The notes: generated by a model from the sequence alone, not told the origin. A stretch of DNA of 49,949 nucleotides from Fimbriimonadaceae bacterium (GCA_019638835.1 JAHBTC010000004.1:1-49949); one strand, 5' to 3'. Shown: positions 34,440 through 43,343, counted from the stretch's first letter. Numbers and translations are program-made.

Positions 34440-36517
34440 GTACGACTCTCGGAAAAAAGACAGCGCGAGTCGCGATTGTTGGACGCCCAAATGCCGGCAA
34501 GACGACTCTTTTCAACGCCCTGACCGGGGCGAAGCAAAGGATCGGAAACTACCCCGGCATCACCGTTGAGATCGCCGAAGGATCTTATTGTGTTTCTGGC
34601 CGAGTCATCCAATGCCTTGATGTGCCTGGGCTTTACAGTTTGCGGGCCATCAGTGAGGACGAAGACGAAGCACTCCGCGTGATGACGGCGGCCGATGATT
34701 CTGCGGCTGATCTCTACGTTATCGTTATGGATGGGAGCAGTCTTGAACGCTGCCTCTTCCTCTTCTCTCAAGTAGCCGAGTTGGGCCGTCCGATGCTCGT
34801 TGCGCTCACGATGACCGATGTTGAGGCCGTTGATGCCGAGGAACTCAGCCGACATATAGGTGTCGAAGTCATCCCGGTCGTGGCTCACCGAAATCAGGGG
34901 GTGGATGAACTTCGGGATGCCATCGAACGCAACCTAGCCGATCCGGTCGCCCCTGACCTTGAGTTGGGATATCCGGAAATGGTGCGAATTGCGGTGCAGC
35001 GTCTCGCCCAGAATGGGGTCGCCGGTTCGGTGAATGAGCTAAGAGAGTATGCGCTTGGCATTCGCTCGCACGATGGTCTTCCCGAATTACAGCGTCTTCA
35101 AGTTGAAGCTGAGATGAAGGATCTGCTCGGCAAGAACATAGAGGGGAGGCTTCTTGACAGCCAAACTCGCTATGCATGGGCATCGTCGGTACGGAAGGCC
35201 GTTCATACGACGGCACCGCGGACAAAAAATCGCACCGATAAGATCGATGCTGTTCTCACACATCGCGTGTTTGGCGTATTCATTTTCCTTGCAATCATGT
35301 ATGGGGTCTTCCAGGGCATTTACACGCTCGCATCTCCCCTCATGGATTTGATTGAGATGGGAACCGGGTGGCTGAGTGATCTTGTTTCGGGGCCGCTGTC
35401 GGGTACCCCGATGCTTCATGATCTCGTGATCGACGGCGTGATTGCCGGCGTCGGAGGGGTGCTCGTATTCCTGCCCCAGATTGCCATCCTCTTTTTCTTT
35501 ATTGCCGTGCTTGAGGGGAGTGGATATCTCGCTCGGGCTGCGTTCTTGATGGACCGATCTCTTGGGTGGTGCGGTTTGAACGGACGGGCGTTCATTCCTC
35601 TCTTATCAAGTTACGCGTGCGCCATTCCAGGGATCATGGCGGCAAGGGTCATGCCCGATCCGAAGTCGCGTCTCGCCACGATCCTGGTTGCTCCACTGAT
35701 GAGTTGCAGCGCGCGGTTACCGGTCTACGTGTTACTCATTGGCATATTCATCGAGCCCCAATATGGGGCAGCAGCGGCTGGACTCGCCTTGTTTGGTATG
35801 CATATCGTGGGACTGCTTGTAGCGGTACCGACGGCACTCGTTCTCAATAGGGGATTCTTGAAGGGGCCACGGTTACCGTTCCTCTTGGAAATGCCTCGTT
35901 ACCAGTGGCCAAAGCCTCGTGATGTAGCGATTACGGTTTGGTCTAAGGTTGCCTCCTTCTTGAAGACCGCTGGCACCGTCATTCTCGCGATGTCAATTGT
36001 AATCTGGGCATTACTCTACTTTCCGCGTACCGCACCAGTAGACCGATACCGAAACCCATGGACACCCGAGCAGATTGAAAGTCAGCAAGCCCAACGACAA
36101 CTCGAGAACTCATACTTGGGTCAGTTTGGTCGGGCCGTGACTCCGGTTTTTGAGCCGGCCGGATTTGATTGGCGACTTACGACATCCATCATCGCAGCGT
36201 TTCCCGCCCGCGAGGTCGTGGTTCCGGCCATGAGCGTAATCTTTGGTATGGGCGAGGGCGAAGATTCGGATGACTTGCGCTCCGCCATTCGAGATGCGAA
36301 AAAACCTGATGGAACACCGCTCATGGGTCTGTCCAATGCGATCAGTCTGATGGTGTTTTTTGCGTTGTGTTGTCAGTGCCTTTCGACGGTTGCCACGATC
36401 AAAGCGGAAACGAAAAGTTGGAAGTGGGCATGGCTCGCCTTCTTTTACATGACCGCGATCGCATGGGTGCTGGCTGTGGTCGTCTATCAGGCAGGGATTG
36501 CTTTTGGGTGGGGCTAA
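34436..36517 (+). CDS. feoB: Ferrous iron transport protein FeoB
   Basis: A 693-residue inner-membrane ferrous iron transporter. N-terminal G domain: G1 GRPNAGKTT (16-24), G2 YPGITVE, G3 DVPGLYSL. The G4 motif, NxxD in most FeoB proteins, is TMTD (Thr125-Asp128), a change at the guanine-contact Asn. A helical spacer domain follows, then the membrane core with two Gate regions (GCIL-type; YLARAAFLMDRSLGW and SCSARLPVYVLLIG with the conserved Cys) and about eight to ten helices. Coupled to feoA by GTGA and followed directly by a small Cys-rich membrane gene. Confidence 0.95.
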   Translation: MSTTLGKKTARVAIVGRPNAGKTTLFNALTGAKQRIGNYPGITVEIAEGSYCVSGRVIQCLDVPGLYSLRAISEDEDEALRVMTAADDSAADLYVIVMDGSSLERCLFLFSQVAELGRPMLVALTMTDVEAVDAEELSRHIGVEVIPVVAHRNQGVDELRDAIERNLADPVAPDLELGYPEMVRIAVQRLAQNGVAGSVNELREYALGIRSHDGLPELQRLQVEAEMKDLLGKNIEGRLLDSQTRYAWASSVRKAVHTTAPRTKNRTDKIDAVLTHRVFGVFIFLAIMYGVFQGIYTLASPLMDLIEMGTGWLSDLVSGPLSGTPMLHDLVIDGVIAGVGGVLVFLPQIAILFFFIAVLEGSGYLARAAFLMDRSLGWCGLNGRAFIPLLSSYACAIPGIMAARVMPDPKSRLATILVAPLMSCSARLPVYVLLIGIFIEPQYGAAAAGLALFGMHIVGLLVAVPTALVLNRGFLKGPRLPFLLEMPRYQWPKPRDVAITVWSKVASFLKTAGTVILAMSIVIWALLYFPRTAPVDRYRNPWTPEQIESQQAQRQLENSYLGQFGRAVTPVFEPAGFDWRLTTSIIAAFPAREVVVPAMSVIFGMGEGEDSDDLRSAIRDAKKPDGTPLMGLSNAISLMVFFALCCQCLSTVATIKAETKSWKWAWLAFFYMTAIAWVLAVVVYQAGIAFGWG

Positions 36518-36652
36518 GTGACCGGGATTAGCTTGGACGCAGTATTGGTTGGTGGAGTGATGATTGCTGCCGTGGCTTATGTCGTGGTCATGATTGTCAA
36601 GAATCACCGACCCAAACCGCCTGGATGCGGCCCCGATTGCGGTTGCGGCTAG
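36518..36652 (+). CDS. FeoB-associated small Cys-rich membrane protein
   Basis: A 44-residue protein that starts with the GTG immediately after the feoB stop. One membrane helix (DAVLVGGVMIAAVAYVVVMI) is followed by a basic stretch KNHRPKPP and a C-terminal Cys-rich end GCGPDCGCG. This layout is that of the FeoB-associated Cys-rich membrane proteins found at the end of feoAB operons, thought to help iron transfer or sense redox state. The last four bases overlap the stop of the convergent glycosyltransferase gene. Gene content and position make it convincing despite its size. Confidence 0.85.
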   Translation: MTGISLDAVLVGGVMIAAVAYVVVMIVKNHRPKPPGCGPDCGCG

Positions 36653-38046
36653 TCCGATTCTGTCTTTTCAAGCTCTTCAGATTTTCCGGCCGCGATTGCC
36701 TCGTCCGGGTCAAATTCAATCTCCGGTGCGGCTACGGGCGATGGCGATTTGGGTGCAAATGCCCCCGTAGCCGCTTTCTCCGCAACCCGAAGCCTTTCGG
36801 CTCTTTCTTGGGCGCCAGGGGTGACGGGCCAAAGCGTGCGTGCTGCCCAGGGACTTTGGAGAAACTCTCGCCATACGCGCTCGTAAACGCGATGGGTTTG
36901 CTCGGCCAAGTTTTTCCAATGAAAATCCGTATTCAGCCGGCGGTCAGCGTTTTGTTTCAGGCGGTCCGCCCGCTTAGGATCACCAAGCACCTTGAGAATT
37001 CCCCAAGCCAAGCTTCCAGCGTCGCCTGCATACGTAGAAGTCCCATTCACGTCATGGATCACAACTTCCTTGAGCCCGCCGGCATCGCTTGCGACGACTG
37101 CGCACCCGGCTGCCATACCTTCTAGCGCGACGATGCCGAATGGCTCGTACAACGAGGGGAACACGGCGACATCGGCCACGCGATAGAGTTGATGAAGAGA
37201 GCGATTCGCCATGAATCCGGTGAACAGCACTTTCTCTTCGAGTCCATACCACCGCACAAACCTTTCCAATGACTCGCGATTACCGCCTCCAACAATCACA
37301 AATTTGGTTTCGGGTTGCTTTGCCAGAACGCTACTTGCCGCATTCAAAAGGACGTGGATCCCTTTCTCTCGAACGAATCGCCCGACATACATAACGATCT
37401 TCTCGTCTGGTCGCGCCAGCCGGCCACGCCACTCCGCGATTTCAGCGTCCGTAGCTTCGAATCGAAACTTCGACGCATCGACGCCATTGAAAACTACATC
37501 AATCTTGTCGAGTGGACACGAGAAAGAGTTATGAACTTCTTGCCGCATGAACTGTGAGCACACGATGACTCGCCATGCCTCGTATGTAAGCCAGTACTCC
37601 TGTTCGTGAATGTAGCGGCTCAGATCGCCGTGAATGCCTCCGTGACGACCCTTTTCCGTGGCGTGCACGGTGGCGACCATGGGAAGTTGGTACTCGTATT
37701 TGAGTTCTCGGGCTGCGTCAAGACTGAGCCAGTCATGGGCATGGAACACCGTAGGAAGGCCCTCCGCTCGCCACGACTCCAAGAGTTGGCGGCACTTCAG
37801 ATCCGTTGCCTTATTCAGAAGTTGAATTTCGTCCACAAAGTTGTGGGGTTCGCGCTCCAGATGCACGCGGTGAACGTGAACTCCGGTTGCCTCTGTCTCT
37901 TCGTCCGGTGCTTTCGGAGTGGATTTTGTGACGACATGGACTTCGATTCCGCGCTTGACAAGTTCGGGGCAGAGTTCAAAGACGTGCGGGCTTATGCCGC
38001 CGACGATGCGCGGAGGGTATTCCCAAGAGAGCATGACCACGCGCAT
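36649..38046 (-). CDS. GT4-family glycosyltransferase (glycogen-synthase-like)
   Basis: A 465-residue GT-B retaining glycosyltransferase. It opens with RVVMLSWEYPPRIVGGISPH, has the acceptor-side FHAHDWLSLDAARELKYEY and VCSQFMRQEV, the middle strand KIVMYVGRFVREKGIHVLLN and the nucleotide-sugar motif PSLYEPFGIVALEGMAAG (EX7E). It resembles GT4 enzymes of alpha-glucan or maltose-1-phosphate-type synthesis and sucrose-synthase-like relatives, but the substrate cannot be assigned. The C-terminal 60 residues are low-complexity (Pro, Ala, Glu). It is the last gene of a leftward group after era and a nucleotidyltransferase; TAGAAT, overlapping the upstream gene's stop, is seven bases before the ATG. 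Confidence 0.88.
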   Translation of the reverse strand: MRVVMLSWEYPPRIVGGISPHVFELCPELVKRGIEVHVVTKSTPKAPDEETEATGVHVHRVHLEREPHNFVDEIQLLNKATDLKCRQLLESWRAEGLPTVFHAHDWLSLDAARELKYEYQLPMVATVHATEKGRHGGIHGDLSRYIHEQEYWLTYEAWRVIVCSQFMRQEVHNSFSCPLDKIDVVFNGVDASKFRFEATDAEIAEWRGRLARPDEKIVMYVGRFVREKGIHVLLNAASSVLAKQPETKFVIVGGGNRESLERFVRWYGLEEKVLFTGFMANRSLHQLYRVADVAVFPSLYEPFGIVALEGMAAGCAVVASDAGGLKEVVIHDVNGTSTYAGDAGSLAWGILKVLGDPKRADRLKQNADRRLNTDFHWKNLAEQTHRVYERVWREFLQSPWAARTLWPVTPGAQERAERLRVAEKAATGAFAPKSPSPVAAPEIEFDPDEAIAAGKSEELEKTESD

Positions 38047-38053
38047 CGCCGAC

Positions 38054-38059
38054 ATTCTA
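38054..38059 (-). promoter_or_regulatory. TAGAAT box before the GT4 gene
   Basis: TAGAAT followed by seven bases and the ATG at 38046. The TAG is also the stop codon of the preceding gene, so the match is less independent than the others. Confidence 0.4.
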
Positions 38060-38812
38060 TCTTGTGCGGAAGCAACCACCCACTAACTTTCGACAATCCG
38101 CGAGAGCGGAAGTGGGCAACGTAGTCCTTCTTGAGCGGGCGACCAGAGCTTGCACTGCGACATCGCTTCCGAACTCGTCGGAGAACCATCGCGCGGCCTC
38201 AGATTTTGAGACCATGCGATTTGTACTAAGGTAACAAGCGCCGCGAGCAAGAGTAAGAACCGCATAAGCACCCGAGGGATCATGTCCGGGTCGAAAGGCG
38301 TTTCTGTACGCCCACCTCATCTCCCGCTTTACTTCGTGGGATAGCCACTCTTGATCAGGTTCATTGATAAGTGATCGCGGGGGAGCGCCAGAAACGGAGA
38401 ATCCCACCTGCCGACAAGCCTCTAAGTCAAGAATCCCCGCGTTGTAGCGACCGTTCGCGCGAATCCTCTCCGGAAAAACAGAGCCCGTGTCCATCGCCAT
38501 CACATAGGGAAGCGGCCGCGGGAGTTGGCGCAATGTGGATTGTCGATAAGCAAGGAGTTCCAGTCCGATCGCCGGGCATGGGAGTGTGTGATGACTCAGG
38601 AGTTTCAACCAGAGATTCGGTTCGGGAAGTCGCTTTCCATCGGGGATCATCGCGATGATATCGATATCGCTTGATCTGGGTTCGAACGCACCAAATGCGA
38701 GTGACCCCGAGACCATGACGGATCTACATCCGAGTCCTTCAAGTCGGACACTGACGTCCAACAGGTAGCGACGCACCTCTGGAGTGCACCGATGCCACGG
38801 AGTGGAGCTCAC
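38057..38812 (-). CDS. Nucleotidyltransferase-domain protein (AadA-like layout)
   Basis: A 251-residue protein. Residues 25-60 hold the Pol-beta-type nucleotidyltransferase signature: GCRSVMVSGSLAFGAFEPRS then SDIDIIAMI, with the GS...G...DxD metal and nucleotide residues. The C-terminal helical part (QEWLSHEVKREMRWAYRNAF, AYAVLTLARGACYLSTNRM, SKSEAARWF) follows the DUF4111 layout of aminoglycoside 3''-adenylyltransferases. Sequence similarity to real resistance enzymes looks low, so a modification of another small molecule or tRNA is also possible. The GTG start is 14 bases after the era stop, in the same operon. Confidence 0.75.
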   Translation of the reverse strand: MSSTPWHRCTPEVRRYLLDVSVRLEGLGCRSVMVSGSLAFGAFEPRSSDIDIIAMIPDGKRLPEPNLWLKLLSHHTLPCPAIGLELLAYRQSTLRQLPRPLPYVMAMDTGSVFPERIRANGRYNAGILDLEACRQVGFSVSGAPPRSLINEPDQEWLSHEVKREMRWAYRNAFRPGHDPSGAYAVLTLARGACYLSTNRMVSKSEAARWFSDEFGSDVAVQALVARSRRTTLPTSALADCRKLVGGCFRTR

Positions 38813-38826
38813 TCCATTATTGTGGA

Positions 38827-39735
38827 TTACTTCGTGTAATCAAGTTCTTGCAAAGTTCGGTCACTTTGCCGCCAATCCGATTTGACTTTGACGAAAAGAT
38901 TGAGATACACGTGGCAACCAATCATCTCTTCAATCTCCTTTCGGGCATCTGTTCCAATCGCTTTGAGCATCACACCCCTGCGTCCGATGAGGATGGCTTT
39001 TTGACCCTCGGTTTCGCAAAGCAAGACAACGCTGATCGTAGTTGTCCCTTCGGCCTCTTCCCAGTTCTCGCAATACGTAGCAAGGGCATGAGGTACTTCT
39101 TGGCGGAGTCGCTTTAGGGCTTGCTCTCGCACCAACTCGGAGGCGAGGTCGCGCATGGGTTGGTCGGTATAGAGTTCGTCGTCGAACAACGGCGCCTGCT
39201 CGGGCAGATGCTTGACGATCATTGCCTCCAGTTCCGCCAAGTTGTCGCCCCGAGTCATCGAAGTCATGATCACTTCTTGGGGCTGGAATAGATCTGTGAA
39301 TTCCTTGTATCTTGCTTCCACATCGGCTGGGGCAAGCATGTCCATCTTGTTCATCACGAGGATGAGCGGCGTGGAGCGCTTCGCATCTCCAAGTTTTGCA
39401 CCTTCGAGCATCGCGGAGATACGGCGATCTTCCTCGCGGGGGTCTTGCGAAACGTTGACGACGACGAGAAGCGCATCCGCGTCATCCAATGTGCTACGGG
39501 CCGAATCGTTCAGCGCGCGACCTAGTTTGGTCGAGGGCGTGTGGATGCCAGGCGTATCCAGAAACGCAATCTGATATCCCGGCTTCGTCAGGATCCCCAA
39601 TGCTCGGCGCCGTGTGGTCTGCGCCTTGTCGCTGACGATGCTGACCTTGTTCCCCACCAAGGTATTGACCATCGTGCTCTTGCCGACATTGGGTCGCCCC
39701 AAAACGGCAACGATGCCTGCGTGATATTCGCCCAT
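38827..39735 (-). CDS. era: GTPase Era
   Basis: A 302-residue essential GTPase that binds the 3' end of 16S rRNA and helps 30S assembly. G domain: G1 GRPNVGKS (13-20), switch region VSIVSDKAQTTRRRALGIL, G3 DTPGIHTPSTKLG, G4 NKMD. The C-terminal KH domain has the loop AILIGRRGVMLKAIGTDARK and KVKSDWRQSD. The start ATG is one base after the stop of the upstream GH42-like gene with TTAGG at the junction, so the two are translated from one message. This junction is strange given that the upstream protein looks like a glycosidase. Confidence 0.96.
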   Translation of the reverse strand: MGEYHAGIVAVLGRPNVGKSTMVNTLVGNKVSIVSDKAQTTRRRALGILTKPGYQIAFLDTPGIHTPSTKLGRALNDSARSTLDDADALLVVVNVSQDPREEDRRISAMLEGAKLGDAKRSTPLILVMNKMDMLAPADVEARYKEFTDLFQPQEVIMTSMTRGDNLAELEAMIVKHLPEQAPLFDDELYTDQPMRDLASELVREQALKRLRQEVPHALATYCENWEEAEGTTTISVVLLCETEGQKAILIGRRGVMLKAIGTDARKEIEEMIGCHVYLNLFVKVKSDWRQSDRTLQELDYTK

Positions 39736-39736
39736 C

Positions 39737-42700
39737 CTAATCGCGTTTACGGAATACAACATTGATACTGTCGTCATTCGCAGACACTCTCTCTACACCT
39801 TCCGTTCGGCGGTCGGTTCCTTCCTCCCCACCTCGGCGTCGAGTTTTGCGTCGTCGCTTTCTTCCTGGCCGTTGCTCTTCGGACTGGATCGTAGCTTCTT
39901 CTTGACGTCGTTCGATGTCTAGAAGTGAAGGTTTAAGGAGTAAATCTTCTGCTAAATCGTCGCTCCAACTAGACTCGACCCACTCGCCGAGTTGCATGAT
40001 AGGCACATCCAGTTGTAGGGCATCCCAATGCATTTGGTCGTCGTGGGGACGTTCGATTTCCGGGACGTCCAAAGCCTTAATCGGGTCGGTTCCCAGTAAC
40101 GCATCAATTGAGCCTCTTGTGCCAACAAGGAAAGAGTAGGTGGCACCGGCGAGAGCGTTGAACCGAAGTGACTTGTTGTCCATCGCCATCCACTCTCCGT
40201 TGATCAGGTCGTAAGCGCACCAGTTGTCGGGTAGGGCAAGTGTTCGTGGCCCAGCGGTCTTCGTGTGAATGGTGAGGAACGGGGGTCGCACAGTAAGGAC
40301 ATCGTCATCAAAGGACCAGATGTGGCAACCAGCGATCCGTCCTAATTCGCGGAACAGGGCCGGAGTTACGATGGGTTCACCGAGGAAGACGCTGGTCCAA
40401 TGTTCTTGAGGATTCGGATCCTGATCGAAGGGGCAAACGACGAAGCTAGGCAATCCCGTCTGGCTGTACTCGCCGAGCACCGTACCGACTTCAGGGATCG
40501 CGAAGTAGCTGGGAGCGAGCATCCCACCTTGAGCAAGTTCTCGTTCCGGTAATGCGTTCGACAGAGGGTCTCTCGAGTTCAGCAGCGTTGTTCCCGACTT
40601 GCTCGCAAACGGTTGAGGCCGAAGAGCAATTCCCGTTACTTCACGGGCACGCTCAAGGCTTTCACGTCCCCCTTCAAACAGGGCCGCAACGTAGAGCCAA
40701 AACAGCACTTTGCCGTCCCTTTGCAATCTTGTCTTGACCGCGCTTCGAACTTCGGGGCGCATATCCCAAGCATTGACGAACACATACAATTTGCTTTCCG
40801 GGAATGACTCTCGGTGAGCGAGATCGCTCAACAGATAAGTTCCGACGCTTAGGCCCGACCGGACGAGTGACTGCCGAACGTCTTTGACAAGGGCATTGAA
40901 TGCGTCCCGATCTACCAGGTAGGCAAGCGATCTCTCATCAATGAGGAGAGCAACGTCCGGTGCCGTTTGCGGTGCGGCAAGCCGCATTGTCATGCCACGA
41001 CGAACTTCTTGTGCTCGCTCCCAAATCCCTCGGCTATTGAGCCAGCCGTTGCCCCACGTATCCATCCAGACGGTGCCTGTGCCGTGAGCCAATGCGCCAC
41101 CCGCCCCGCGCCAATGGACGCTCTCCAGAGCCTGCGGAGTCTTCATTACCGGATTGTAGGTGTCCGGTTCATTTCGACCCGAAATAGGAGTTTTGTAGTC
41201 CTCTTCCGATATCGCGAGTTTGTTGTTGAGCGAGAAACTGTCAACCGGGCCGGGGAATGCGGCCGCCGCGCCGGGTTCGCGACTGGCATAACTCGGCGGG
41301 CCAGCGATGTAGTCAAGGTCAGGTGACCGAAGTAGCTTTCCGAGCGACAAGTGACCACTTGCGGGGTGAGACCACTCAAAAGTGTATCCGTAGCTAGCAC
41401 CGACGAGGAAAGTGCCTTCACTGGCGACCTTCGTGGCATTAGCCAACTTGTTGATGCGCTCGGCAATTGCATCGCTCAAGAAGAGGTGGTAATCCACCCA
41501 ACGTCGCGATTTGCGATCCGTGCGTACAAATGATTCGCCCTCGCGATTCGAGACTTGATCCTCGGGAATCGCGACGGTATCAAACTGCACTTGTCCGTCA
41601 AACCACGATGCGCGCAGACTCACGACGTCATTGCGGTAGCGAGCGCGGAGCCAGCCTCGGAACTTTTCGTGCGCTGCTACCGAGGAGTCATATCCAACCT
41701 CTTCACTATGGAACCATTCCCCTCGTTCCAGGTGGATGCCAACAATTCGGTCGGCTTGAGGCAATAAGCGCACTCGTCGGACAAATCGGACGAGGCACTC
41801 TTCCGCCACGCTCCAGTACGCATCATCGCAAAAGCTGGGCTCACTGACCACTCCGTCAAGGGGAACGAAGACGGCATTCGGATACTGCTTCTGCCAGTTT
41901 TCCGGCGCAACAAACGCTGTGCGGAAAATCATCCGCATCTGCGGGGCAACTTCCTCTACCTTTTGGGCCAGATAGGCGGCAAATCCGACCGCGTCGTCAT
42001 TTACGTCGTGATTGACCTCCAACTCAACAAAGAGGGAAACGACTTCGACACCGTGTTCGGACGCCAATCGGATCTCTTCAAGCACTGTCTCCAAGCGGGA
42101 CTCATCAAGTGCGGAAGCGAAGAAGAAAAGCGGCACGAGGGCCTTGTGACCGATTGATATGCGTGAGATTCCGTCTTGCACCACGATTTGGGGAGCATCA
42201 GGAGGAATCACGACGGCTTCGCGAGTCACAACGGGGGGCAATGGTTTGGGAAGTTCTTCACGCTTGGCTCGCCGGGTGACGCGTGGCAAGTCGTCGGCTG
42301 CAGACTCCATGTCGGGAGCCTCTTGTGTCCGCGATCGTCGACCGCGACGTTCTGACTTTTCCTGAACGGACTCGATTTCCGACTTTTCTGGCTCAACGAA
42401 AGCGTCGGCCGCGGTAACTCGACTCTCAAGGTTGTCACCTCGACGTCGGCGTCCTCGTCGCCGACGGGTTACGCTTTCGGAATCGGTGTCCTTGTCGTCA
42501 TCGGCAACTTGGGGTCGGGGGGACGCAGAAACGGCTCGCCATGTGGGAATCGGCAAGGCAGCCTCACCATCCCGTAATTCGATACTCAGAACGAAGTCTT
42601 CGCGGACTTCACCCAACGGTGGAAGCTCGGCTTCTAAAGCTACTGTCGGTTCTTGTTCTCGGTCTCGTCTTTTTGCTCGGCGCGGCGATCGCTCAGGCTT

Positions 42701-43222
42701 GGGCAACTCTTTCGGTTCCAGGACTGGCTCAGTCTTTGGTTCAGACTTCGTTGCTTTGCTGGATCTTCGAGAACGAGGCGTCGCCTTCTCCTTTTCTGGT
42801 TCAGCAGCCGCGACAACTTCTTCAGCTTGAGCCGCACGTTTCGTTCGGGTGGACTTCGGCTTGGTAGCCGCTTCTTCAGGACCCGAGGTTGAAACGGTCT
42901 TCTTCGTTCGAGGCGACTTCGGTTTTGATTCAGTTGTCGTCTCCTTGATCTTTGCAGACGCAGACTTAGTCCGTGTCTTCTTCACGATCGGAGTTGCAGG
43001 TTCTTCAACAACAGGCTCAGCCTTTTTCACGGTCTTTGCCGTTTGTTTAGCCTTCGATGCTGGCTTAGCTTCGCTCAACTTTGGTTCCGCCTTTGCCGAT
43101 ACCTTTTTGGAGGTGGGAGTCTCGAGTGCGCTTGACTTCTTTGTGACGCGTCGGCGGGACGGAGTGGTGGAGGTCGTTACTTCTTCGGCGGGCGATACTT
43201 CGTCCTGTTTTTTTCGTGCCAT
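39737..43222 (-). CDS. GH42-like TIM-barrel protein with long basic disordered tails
   Basis: A 1161-residue protein without signal peptide. Residues 1-345 are low-complexity Lys/Ala/Glu/Pro/Thr sequence like histone H1 tails (TPTSKKVSAKAEPKLSEAK), with Arg-rich knots VTRRRRGRRRRG and ERRGRRSRT. From about 350 to 1090 it resembles GH42/GH-A beta-galactosidases: ALVPLFFFASALDESRLET, HLERGEWFHSEE, HEKFRGWLRARYRNDVV, SLNNKLAISEEDYKT, VWMDTWGNGWLNSRGIW, and then a Rossmann-like part (LLIDERSLAYLVDR). The C-terminus is basic again (RPGRKRRRKTRRRG). The tails suggest RNA or DNA binding. It abuts era with one base between. Enzyme activity and substrate are not shown. Confidence 0.8.
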   Translation of the reverse strand: MARKKQDEVSPAEEVTTSTTPSRRRVTKKSSALETPTSKKVSAKAEPKLSEAKPASKAKQTAKTVKKAEPVVEEPATPIVKKTRTKSASAKIKETTTESKPKSPRTKKTVSTSGPEEAATKPKSTRTKRAAQAEEVVAAAEPEKEKATPRSRRSSKATKSEPKTEPVLEPKELPKPERSPRRAKRRDREQEPTVALEAELPPLGEVREDFVLSIELRDGEAALPIPTWRAVSASPRPQVADDDKDTDSESVTRRRRGRRRRGDNLESRVTAADAFVEPEKSEIESVQEKSERRGRRSRTQEAPDMESAADDLPRVTRRAKREELPKPLPPVVTREAVVIPPDAPQIVVQDGISRISIGHKALVPLFFFASALDESRLETVLEEIRLASEHGVEVVSLFVELEVNHDVNDDAVGFAAYLAQKVEEVAPQMRMIFRTAFVAPENWQKQYPNAVFVPLDGVVSEPSFCDDAYWSVAEECLVRFVRRVRLLPQADRIVGIHLERGEWFHSEEVGYDSSVAAHEKFRGWLRARYRNDVVSLRASWFDGQVQFDTVAIPEDQVSNREGESFVRTDRKSRRWVDYHLFLSDAIAERINKLANATKVASEGTFLVGASYGYTFEWSHPASGHLSLGKLLRSPDLDYIAGPPSYASREPGAAAAFPGPVDSFSLNNKLAISEEDYKTPISGRNEPDTYNPVMKTPQALESVHWRGAGGALAHGTGTVWMDTWGNGWLNSRGIWERAQEVRRGMTMRLAAPQTAPDVALLIDERSLAYLVDRDAFNALVKDVRQSLVRSGLSVGTYLLSDLAHRESFPESKLYVFVNAWDMRPEVRSAVKTRLQRDGKVLFWLYVAALFEGGRESLERAREVTGIALRPQPFASKSGTTLLNSRDPLSNALPERELAQGGMLAPSYFAIPEVGTVLGEYSQTGLPSFVVCPFDQDPNPQEHWTSVFLGEPIVTPALFRELGRIAGCHIWSFDDDVLTVRPPFLTIHTKTAGPRTLALPDNWCAYDLINGEWMAMDNKSLRFNALAGATYSFLVGTRGSIDALLGTDPIKALDVPEIERPHDDQMHWDALQLDVPIMQLGEWVESSWSDDLAEDLLLKPSLLDIERRQEEATIQSEEQRPGRKRRRKTRRRGGEEGTDRRTEGVERVSANDDSINVVFRKRD

Positions 43223-43315
43223 GGCGGGTGACTTGCTCACAGAGGGGAGGAAGGTAAGCGCCAACCCAGACTCTATGTGCCAACAGAGATTATGGACGAG
43301 CCGATCGCATTGACC

Positions 43316-43343
43316 TAAGGAAAAGCAGGGCATATGCCGACGA
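43316..43343 (+). promoter_or_regulatory. Possible sigma-28-type flagellar promoter
   Basis: TAAGGAAA (43316-43323), 12 bases, GCCGACGA (43336-43343), close to the flagellar sigma-28 consensus TAAAGTTT-N11-GCCGATAA. It is 27 bases before the fliK-like start, so a transcript would have a leader of about 20 bases. Confidence 0.45.

Noticed and set aside
38057-38812. Aminoglycoside resistance gene
   Set aside because: The fold matches, but it is embedded in a chromosomal operon with era and a glycosyltransferase, and there is no sign of mobility or close similarity to resistance enzymes.
39915-43313. Several long open frames on the strand opposite the GH42-like gene
   Set aside because: They follow from biased codons of a Lys/Arg/Glu-rich gene; none has a recognisable domain or start signal.
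43223-43333. N-terminal extension of the GH42-like protein to 43333
   Set aside because: The extension has no low-complexity character, contains several Cys and His residues unlike the rest, and would take up the whole divergent promoter region.
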